Assembly: GCA_039105265.1 (NCBI GenBank)
Contig: JAPFFF010000005.1
Span: forward strand, 7,363,501 to 7,427,500
Direction: 5' to 3'
Length of the DNA stretch: 64,000 bases
Source of the DNA: Tritrichomonas musculus
Taxonomy: Eukaryota > Parabasalia > Tritrichomonadida > Tritrichomonadidae
Shown piece after piece: positions 39,401 through 45,012 of the stretch. The notes under the pieces are model-generated. The model saw nothing but the letters and a program-made list of their open reading frames with translations, was not told the DNA's origin and did not search any database. The number at the start of each line of letters is the position of its first letter. Within the stretch, counting starts at the first letter, position 1. The position numbers and the translations under genes were made by a program.

Positions 39401-41496
39401 AATATTTGTCAAAAATAAACAAAATTGATAAAAATGTTATTATAACAGGTGATAATCAAAATTATAAAATTGTTGGATGTATCATTGAAAAAAATACATT
39501 TATTCGAATTTTATTAGAGAAAACACCATCTGATATTGCTTATTTGTCAGATATTGAAGCATTAAATGAAAAAATAAATAGTTTAGCAGTTAATTCGCAT
39601 ACAAATGATGCCGTTATGACAGCTTCTTTAAATGATTTTCCAACAATTGATGAAGTTAATTCAGCATTAGAACAATTGAAAGAAACAATGATAGATAAAG
39701 AAAATTTGTATACTTCAGATAAAATTATTTTAGATTCAGAAGGTTTTATATCTTTTGATACAACTTTAAATGATTCAAATGATGAAACAATTATGACTTC
39801 AAAATCAACATCAAAATTATTAAAAGCTATTAATAGTTATTTAAATAAGAAATTTGTTGATTTTTATGATGCAATTGATGACCATGATATTTGGATTTCA
39901 GAAGCTGAAGGAAAATATGCATTGAAAACAGATATATTATCAACAGAAAATATAACTCAAGAATTATCAATCGCTACAAAATTCGTAAATGGAACAACAA
40001 ATGATGAGGATAAAAGAACTTATATCACAAATTTGGACAGTGATTTATGCAACATATTAAAGAAATCATCACTTTTTGTGAAAGGCTCTTGTAATAATGA
40101 AGATATTTCAGGAGAATATTTGTATGATGGTGAAGACGCAGAATATTTTCATTACAAAAAAGGTGAAAATACTTTTTCTCTATCCTTTTTCTATTACGGT
40201 GGAACATTCAAATATAATGATAACTATGTTGTCGATTTAGAATCAGTAAGCTGTTCATACAAACCTGAAGTTTATGACGAATATTGTATTCCAAATATGA
40301 ATCTCATAAAAAACAATTATGCATTGAAAAGTGATATTCCACTTGTTGTTCAATCTGATGAAACTGAATGTGATGCAACAGCAGCTGTTCCATCATTAGA
40401 TTATGTTGTAAATACATATCAGACAATATTTGAAAGTAATCTAATTGATAAAAAAGCTAATTTACTTGAAAAACAACTAACAGCTATTGATAACAAATTC
40501 TCAAATTATGCATTGAAAAGTGAAACAGATACAAAATTAACTCAATTGGATAATTATTATGATAGTCTTGTTGAACAATTGGATTCAACTTATTATGATA
40601 AGGTAGATTGTGATGAAAAATTTGCATTGAAGTCAAACGTTATAACAGAAGAACAACTAATAAAAAAATGTGCAATTGATTGCGGTCCATTTTCGGAGGG
40701 TGCTGATATATCAATTCATCTTCTAAAAATTATAAATAACACAATTCAACTGGAATACGTAGTTGGTAATAATGCAGAAAGAAATGAAATAAGGATATTA
40801 TTTTATGATACAGCTGCAAATCCCCATAACATAGTAATATTATTATATCAAAGAACTATATATTTTGATAATTTTCAATATTCAGCGTATTATGAAGAAA
40901 TTCTTGATTTATCATCAGGAAGACCACTTACATATCGTGTCCCAATGGCTGGATATAATTGGACAACTACTCAAGAATTATTAGATGCTAGACAAATATA
41001 TTCAAGACAAATCATGGTACCAGGATATTTAGCAAAATTCAAGGCTGCTATTTACGGTACGCAATCAAACACAACAATCACACATTATGCTCCAATTGAA
41101 GATATTATTGATGATTTTGAAATAGGAAAACCAGTATTTATTACAGGAAAAGTTTATAAAAGGATTGATAATCAATGGATTGAATCAATAGAAAAAGATT
41201 CAACAGATTGTATTTGTTCAGTGAAAACAACTGGTATTTGGAAAGAATTTATTGGAATTTGTGTTCGAATTGACGAAAGAAATAATTCAATTACTTTTGC
41301 AAGTCATGGTGATTATTTGGTTAAAGTTGATGATTCGTCTTCATTTGAAATTGGTGATGAAATTTATATTGATGAAGATAATCAATTCAAAGTTCTTGAT
41401 GAAAATACTCCAATAACATCAAAAATAAGACGTTTAACAATTGGAATAATTACTTCAAAAATTAATAATAATATTGTTAGTGTATTCAAAGAGTAA
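33406..41496 (+). CDS. Giant fibre/adhesin-like protein with duplicated modules (2,696 residues)
   Basis: It starts MTGIITKENATNYAFYNTS, followed by a glycine-serine hinge (LGGGGGGSSGGDSS). A module of about 530 residues occurs twice, beginning FTISPGINNFDIENKY (about residue 435) and FTIQPGINDFFIENKY (about 1,242). Both copies run through FKIVLRKK/FKIVLRKN, IKCSIIEADNALKLHKSD and NITSSKIITADNITTMRSDL into a coiled coil and a glycine/alanine-rich hydrophobic helix (about 974 and 1,782). The last 550 residues carry YALKS or YALKT motifs at about 2,171, 2,305, 2,367 and 2,406, a motif frequent in trimeric tail-fibre stems, and a separate C-terminal domain. It is probably a virion fibre or receptor-binding spike. 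The family is not recognised; the hydrophobic helices may insert in membranes. Internal ATGs exist, but 33,406 has the best leader. Confidence 0.7.
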   Translation: MTGIITKENATNYAFYNTSILGGGGGGSSGGDSSINGNIVCNSISIDEVARFDKTKQLKARILSDLYCDSNIFMKNPEFDETKEESEENPKYYSINNFTNNMNDYVQYIHDLKEKIEITDNKEVLLNKNIQINSPDEKTMKNCSLDEVSKQLSILKTINGFKDNFERYFEFKAGDCYVKQPLSFIGNYFSETKYWTTNKICSVLSAIIDENYKELNRIYTQRQNYLDRKTIPKETRDIELLADDEDEVPKLFNDFYENDYYLNELITSASEVIQYLGKNSILSEALKSKISKTPMNWMILYSIGYSTWYEKFSLTKIEENKLLFEIPETYQYSRFLIYVFDSELHRIEDDISHVQYIFEISKLDNNSYEFHSNINAIIIETEENNFKVRIESDSFQNEINDLTSRCQMYYTYENDSTFSEYFSQFVKKDELDSYFTISPGINNFDIENKYISHKTETINGLECNLLIIDIPEERKQQFLNYHRPIFKIVLRKKVIFDEQGHYFNEFYISTKNNQIHCPVIIYDQLNKYCIITDTTSIVSRAIGDADESFLYNTFYIAFDKRLSIDPYKLYLNGELAIYNQFEPTTLKTDNAIKCSIIEADNALKLHKSDNLYLYKPDIITEDNEYYKMVFKIPSNYEIPDKLEFVFKDYCFLNEWFLRWNSIENQWEGINCLGKLTGKIISKLQKNNSKQNSDGAHGSFILMKDCESNRNLIPNNDKGIFMDFIENSSIKTKIWFSNKKDKSEDGDLYDIKWEFDKKLNGESCEGYDLLNCYFSFGNLSSGKFNYLNLAKVELIITQNGSLTSNTLTFISLGIRRTTKNDRAYIELKPQYDCIEQVAFTWKDSKIEKGNKNIELYFKKNLVQPIEQFDWDSNTNPFQYIIQNQFYEISPRPDAATTLYTDYNITSSKIITADNITTMRSDLNMVSNNVDVINFDMERVKRDVDILNYEMAIQILKTQYLEQEVNKVKIRANVALGFGIAGTFLGATGLLLNPNVIDFGNRAIDQIKKTDISNTIQRWIFGEQDDLQELIYIPKEPNSVPHPPLPGEIIDPSNILIESGGSAQRLIGQSNLDRYMENLRWLVSQTSLPENFPYQDTWMERICNLCGRVIEEFPNITLPEDFFDLYQIGIVGPNVRSVQLGIEDKNKLKPLIDWCDSKNENLLDSSKFEDNWINPEKALPSISVVLEICENYRNSLKFPFKMLAYQILENDYLTKQNDFVKNSEIDSIISNKITEIQPSGESNFTIQPGINDFFIENKYISHKSETINGLECNLLVIDIPNNRKQQFLSFNRPIFKIVLRKNVIYDSNGKYIKEFYISTKNNQILCPVIIYDQLNKYCTINDTTLIATRSIDDADGNSLDGKFYIAFDKRLSIIPYNLYLSGDLSILNQFEPTCLKTDKAIKCSIIEADNALKLHKSDVHYFYKPSIITEDNEFYKMVFSIEDSYEIPDKLEFIFKESCFGNQWSLTWDGTKWNGNNRKGHLNGKVINKINWRPTASKEFKNCCGCAVVVKISDEHVKIIQNNGKGLMESLLTNYVNNCWIEMSDGTRHNGSKFNMTFEHQLPAWSSNGESNSNWLGYHGTYIPYFVLENTSSLRFDLIEKIYIDIYVGESSSATRLSFKPDGVKHEEKGKKYLDIVPVNDTIEMISYDWGDSNIDTTKKDIELYLKKELTNSIDEVNWDSKTNAFKYIIDQQFYEISPNPNAATTLYTDFNITSSKIITADNITTMRSDLNVLTNNFDVVSYDVKDITEKVDVLNAEMSETKRITKHLQEDIDETRMIADVALAVGVASMCTQIGSTGISFITNTGKSMLQSCAAAPLEYEMTTTSISILPSIPVGYSLRSPSIDLTPLKNWYNSEYQQIPEIKYEEYQNNSTTATSLITTFDICNHFRHSMKPAFKMLTEKIEEIDNNDYIKKSDLIRSDTIDIITHYQDEQAAVLFQAEDELINGICVFKLFTSEGQKQLYFKIEEGEIIEYKGVDTTTTIDDITLDGKEKSEEYRTKYLSKINKIDKNVIITGDNQNYKIVGCIIEKNTFIRILLEKTPSDIAYLSDIEALNEKINSLAVNSHTNDAVMTASLNDFPTIDEVNSALEQLKETMIDKENLYTSDKIILDSEGFISFDTTLNDSNDETIMTSKSTSKLLKAINSYLNKKFVDFYDAIDDHDIWISEAEGKYALKTDILSTENITQELSIATKFVNGTTNDEDKRTYITNLDSDLCNILKKSSLFVKGSCNNEDISGEYLYDGEDAEYFHYKKGENTFSLSFFYYGGTFKYNDNYVVDLESVSCSYKPEVYDEYCIPNMNLIKNNYALKSDIPLVVQSDETECDATAAVPSLDYVVNTYQTIFESNLIDKKANLLEKQLTAIDNKFSNYALKSETDTKLTQLDNYYDSLVEQLDSTYYDKVDCDEKFALKSNVITEEQLIKKCAIDCGPFSEGADISIHLLKIINNTIQLEYVVGNNAERNEIRILFYDTAANPHNIVILLYQRTIYFDNFQYSAYYEEILDLSSGRPLTYRVPMAGYNWTTTQELLDARQIYSRQIMVPGYLAKFKAAIYGTQSNTTITHYAPIEDIIDDFEIGKPVFITGKVYKRIDNQWIESIEKDSTDCICSVKTTGIWKEFIGICVRIDERNNSITFASHGDYLVKVDDSSSFEIGDEIYIDEDNQFKVLDENTPITSKIRRLTIGIITSKINNNIVSVFKE

Positions 41497-41503
41497 AAAT
41501 AAA

Positions 41504-41653
41504 CTATTTATTTTGATTGTCTTCTTTGAATTTTCTTAGTTCTTCCAATTCATTTTTCTTTCGAATTCTATATTCGCGTTGTTGTTTTCTTCTAGCTTCT
41601 TTTCTTTCGTCATCATTTTGATATATATTTTTGCGACCTCTTTTTGAAGACAT
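41504..41653 (-). CDS. 49-residue basic protein with bZIP-like basic region
   Basis: MSSKRGRKNIYQNDDERKEA is followed by RRKQQREYRIRKKNELEELR and KFKEDNQNK. The run of Arg/Lys with spaced Ala, Gln, Tyr and Asn, ending in a short Leu/Glu helix, resembles a bZIP basic region or the KRGR-Y-DDER-ARR family of small viral proteins. DNA binding is likely; dimerisation is uncertain because the zipper is very short. A longer in-frame opening upstream overlaps the next gene, but this start has the TTTTTTATT leader (minus strand, 41,664 to 41,672). It converges with the fibre gene, with 7 bases between the stops. Confidence 0.55.
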   Translation of the reverse strand: MSSKRGRKNIYQNDDERKEARRKQQREYRIRKKNELEELRKFKEDNQNK

Positions 41654-41663
41654 TTTTTGTAAA

Positions 41664-41672
41664 AATAAAAAA
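41664..41672 (-). promoter_or_regulatory. TTTTTTATT tract (minus strand) before the 41,653 start
   Basis: The minus strand reads TTTTTTATT then TTTACAAAAAATG, with the ATG at 41,653. Confidence 0.45.
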
Positions 41673-41684
41673 TTTCTATTTTTT

Positions 41685-42137
41685 TTAAATGAAAGCATCA
41701 TCATCAAGGTCATCTTGTTTGAATTCAATTTGAACTTGTTTTCTTATTTTTTCATTATTCTTTTTATTTGTAGATTCAGTTAAATATGATGGATAATAAT
41801 AATTATCTTTATAATTCATTTGAATAAAATCAATACATAAAACGTACATCACTCCATTTTTCTTAGATAACGTTCTTTTCTTATTTTCTTTGAAACTAAC
41901 AATTATTTCATTTCCAAATAATTCTTTAATTTGATTATAATTCAGATATTTATTAGTTGTACCAGTTAATTGAATAAATAACGGTTTCATACATAATCCG
42001 TCAAAATTATTATGAAAAACATCATCTCCTTCAAAATAACAAACACATTGACTAAAATCTTTACAACTTAATTTTTCTTTTAAGAAATCAATTAATTTGT
42101 TAGTTGAATAGAAATTTGTTTTTGTTTCTGTTTCCAT
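41685..42137 (-). CDS. Conserved Maverick protein, unknown function
   Basis: About 150 residues starting METETKTNFYSTNKLIDFLK. A relative sits near the left end of the second Maverick (61,086). Shared blocks are YFEGDDVFHNN versus YFEGKDAFKNK, CMKPLFIQL versus CIKPVFIEL, ISFSESDKRSL versus VSFKENKKRTL, and YYYPS versus YYPSE, with an acidic end closing DDDAF or DSDAF. The shared pattern looks like a small alpha/beta domain. In both elements it lies close to an end and points inward, which could mean a role at the terminus, such as terminal protein or replication initiation; this is inference. TTATCACTC lies some 20 bases before the ATG and could be an initiator. Confidence 0.65.
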   Translation of the reverse strand: METETKTNFYSTNKLIDFLKEKLSCKDFSQCVCYFEGDDVFHNNFDGLCMKPLFIQLTGTTNKYLNYNQIKELFGNEIIVSFKENKKRTLSKKNGVMYVLCIDFIQMNYKDNYYYPSYLTESTNKKNNEKIRKQVQIEFKQDDLDDDAFI

Positions 42138-42175
42138 TGGATATTTTTTAGAGTGATAAAAAATTAAAAAAATTT

Positions 42176-42700
42176 TTAAACAACACAATATTTGAGACAA
42201 AGATGATAAACGTTAACTAATTCATTCCATTCTTTATTATAAACATTTTTGAAATCCATAACAACTTCACCATTTTCTTTAATTATTTTAATTGCATCAA
42301 TTTTTCTGATAGGATTAGTTTTAGCAGAACAACATCCAAGGTCTTCATCTGGAAATACAATAACATCTTCACATTTTAACATATTTTTAATAATTTCTTG
42401 TAAAGAATTGAGAGAAACGATAATACATTTCTTTGAAATTAAATTAGTTATCAAAGTTTTATCGTTTTCTAACAAAATTTGAGCATAAGTTTCTAATATT
42501 AAATTTCTAACATCTTTGAATTTTTCTTCTTTTTCTTCATTTAATTCAACGTCTCTAGTTATCACAATTTCTTCTTTTCCATCATCACGTTTATTAATTA
42601 TAATATTATTAGTCAAATTATTAGTAGATTGACTGGCAGCTGATGGTTCTAAAGAAATATTTGCATTGATACCAGCAGTATTATTTCTTTTCTTAATCAT
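42176..42700 (-). CDS. Unknown 174-residue protein at right end
   Basis: It starts MIKKRNNTAGINANISLEPS. The first 55 residues are disordered and end in an acidic stretch (ELNEEKEEKFKDV), and a helical domain follows (LILETYAQILLENDKTLITN, then LQEIIKNMLKCEDVIVFPDE). Cysteines cluster near the end (DLGCCSAK, HLCLKYCVV). No family is recognised. It is the outermost gene, pointing inward from the repeat-rich terminus. The leader has TTTTTTATTGAATATT, matching that of the 32,771 gene. Confidence 0.6.
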   Translation of the reverse strand: MIKKRNNTAGINANISLEPSAASQSTNNLTNNIIINKRDDGKEEIVITRDVELNEEKEEKFKDVRNLILETYAQILLENDKTLITNLISKKCIIVSLNSLQEIIKNMLKCEDVIVFPDEDLGCCSAKTNPIRKIDAIKIIKENGEVVMDFKNVYNKEWNELVNVYHLCLKYCVV

Positions 42701-42717
42701 TTTTTATTTTAATATTC

Positions 42718-42726
42718 AATAAAAAA
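42718..42726 (-). promoter_or_regulatory. TTTTTTATT tract (minus strand) before the 42,700 start
   Basis: The minus strand reads TTTTTTATTGAATATT then AAAATAAAAAATG. The first 16 bases equal those before the 32,771 gene. Confidence 0.5.
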
Positions 42727-42761
42727 TATCAATTTAAAAAAAGAATTGCTTAATTTTCACC

Positions 42762-43182
42762 TATATAGCGGTTTTCAGGACAATTGGTTTTGAGAATTTG
42801 ATAAAAATAGGTCAAATGACCCACTTTTTAAGTAAAAATACGAATTTTGAAGGTCATTTAGTACTTTATATAGCGGTTTTCAGGACGAGTATAAAATAGG
42901 AGGTCAAATGGTTCACTTTTTAATGAATTTCTTGAAATAAAAGGTCTTAAAAGGTCAAATTTTTCAAAGAAAATCGACCAAAAAGGTCAAATTCATGTTC
43001 AAATTATTAAAAGAAAGCTATCAAAAAGTTCTCCAAATGGTCAATTTTTTCAAAAAAATGGTCATTTAGTCTTGTTTTTATTGAAAAAGTGGTCTTTTAG
43101 AACGAAAAATGAACGAAAAGTGGTCAAATTGTCATGAAAAGTGGTCGTTTAGAGCACTTTTCAGGACAATTTATTAACTACT
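42762..43182. repeat. Subterminal repeats and candidate right terminus
   Basis: TATATAGCGGTTTTCAGGAC occurs at 42,762 and 42,867, and a partial third copy (ACTTTTCAGGACAATT) lies near the end. Between them are many short units with GGTCAAATG, GGTCATTTAG and AAAAGTGGTC. No gene is present. This is the expected place of the terminal inverted repeat; the end is put at 43,182 after ACTACT. The left-end partner is outside the window, so the exact end is inferred. Confidence 0.65.
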
Positions 43183-44355
43183 TCATGATATTAAACTTAT
43201 CTTCATATAAATTTTATTAAGAAAAAATTAAAAAATATGCATTTGATTTCAACCAAATATGAAATCATTTCATATTTTAAAATGAATAAAAAAGGATATT
43301 TTTATTGTTTTTTGGAATAATGATGCTTTTTATAATTAAGTGTGTGATTTTAACAAAAAACAATTTATTCTTACTAAGGACTTAACTAAAAGACATAAAA
43401 GAATAATAATTTGGCTGAGAAATGCGTTTATTTATAGTAAAAGGTTTAAAAAGGATAAACATTTTTAAAAACTAAGCATGATAAAAATATTCGAGCCAAC
43501 ACTTTTATGTCCAAGCAATGGAAACAAGAGATATGATAGTTTTACTACCGTTGACTTCTTATTTAATGATTGATTACCTGACATTGTAAGTGAGAATTAC
43601 ATTTTTGGTTGCGCTTTGTATACAACTTGAAATGTTTTGTGAAAGGAGGGCTTTTCATTTGCAGCGAACGTCTAATAATGATAGTATAATTACTAATAGT
43701 GGTACAACTTTTGCTTCTATAAAATAATTTTTTTATCTACAACCGCTATTTCATTATCAAAAATCTTAAAAAACAATCAAATTGACTACTTTTATTTTTC
43801 TAAATTTTTGTTAATTTTCATTCAATTATTTCTTAATAACTCTTTGAAATATTTCTATGATCATTCAATTATTTTCTTAAAAGCCTTTTCAATTTATTTT
43901 TTTCAATGGTTGAAAAAGTATTCAATTTTGTATTATTTTGATTCATTTTTTGGAAAAATAGGCGATAGTTCAAAGCTGGCTTAGAGATATTTTGTAGATC
44001 AGATATCATACTTCGTTATATTAACAGGAGCTGACAAACAAAAAAATCAATTTTTTAAAAAAGTTGAAATAAAATTAGATTTGAAATCATCTGTTGAAAA
44101 AATTAATTTCGTCAAATTTCAGATTACAAATAAATGCATATCATCGATAATATTAATGTGTCATTTTTGGTTTTTCTCATTTTCTCTTTGTTCTGTTGCA
44201 AAATAAGAATAAATATTGAATAAAAATACGTTAAAAAAATCTGCCAACGGCCTCCTATTCAAAAAGTCAGTATTTTGAATACTTAAAAAAAGACTAAATT
44301 GAGCTTCATGTGAAAATATATCTTAGAATTCCTGATAATTCATTGCTTCCATTGA
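43183..44355. other. Gene-free AT-rich host spacer
   Basis: About 1.2 kb between the right end of element 1 and the first decayed host gene. I see no long open frame, tRNA-like fold, tandem repeat or clear promoter. Short poly-A and poly-T runs are common. It may contain worn-down older insertions, but nothing definite. Confidence 0.5.
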
Positions 44356-44860
44356 ATGAAATTTAAATTGATTTTTTTTGTTTTCGTTTCGATTTTTTTG
44401 TCATTTTGTTTATTAGCACACAAAATTTTGACCATATTTCACCTGTCATGTCGTTCATGTCAAATATTTCTCTTAGCAATACCGACATGTACGATCACCT
44501 CAAGGATGTTAAGTTTATTGAATCTACTGGTGATCTCGCATATGACTCGTTGATGAGATTGTTAGTTGATCTATTCTTTGATTACAAGCTTGATGAATAC
44601 GAACTCAAGAGTGCATCATACACTAAACCTGTGCACGATAACAAATACAAATCAAAAGGTATCAGTTATTCCAAAATTGAATCCTATAGACAGGCATGAG
44701 CTCAAAGGAGATGCCATCAATGATTCATCCATCAACAACTTAATCTCAAAGATACTCTAGAAACTTCATCGTTCATTGATCAAGTCTCCGATAGTCTCAA
44801 CTATTCAAATTTCCATCTCTTCAAAGTGAAGGAGTTTTGCATACCATTCCTATAATTCAC
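44356..44860 (+). pseudogene. Decayed small secreted-protein gene
   Basis: It opens with a good signal peptide (MKFKLIFFVFVSIFLSFCLL). Within about 30 codons the sensible reading moves to another frame, which continues SNISLSNTDMYDHLKDVKFI and LLVDLFFDYKLDEYELKSAS to a stop at about 44,699. More protein-like sequence with further stops follows up to about 44,860. Base composition is less AT-rich than the surrounding spacer, as expected for former coding DNA. The family is not recognised. An alternative is two unrelated short frames, but the contiguous coding-like composition favours one decayed host gene. Confidence 0.4.
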
Positions 44861-45012
44861 TTCCAAATGGCGATTAATAAACCTTTTTAAATTTTAAAAG
44901 TTAATAAAATAAAGAAAATTTTTAATAATAAACAAATAAAATATTAACATAAATAATAATTATATATGTCGAGTAAAATTTGCTTTTTCAGATACTTTGG
45001 ATGTTGTGCAAT

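Larger units (their letters stand above)
1..43182. mobile_element. Giant Maverick/Polinton element 1 (left end outside window)
   Basis: A Maverick/Polinton is recognised from its protein-primed DNA polymerase B, rve-type integrase, A32-like packaging ATPase and Polinton-type major capsid genes, all of uniform AT-rich codon choice. More than 43 kb is present, which is long for the family (usually about 15 to 40 kb). Two genes, of 8.4 and 8.1 kb, account for much of the excess. The right end is placed at 43,182 because the sequence there reads ACTACT; its inverse, AGTAGT, also starts the second Maverick at 60,519, and Polinton ends commonly begin with AG. This end is inferred, since the left terminal repeat is not in the window. 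Most frames are open, suggesting a fairly recent copy. It is broken, with about two breaks visible, one of which is the insertion of another element into a capsid gene. No adenovirus-type maturation protease was recognised. Confidence 0.9.
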
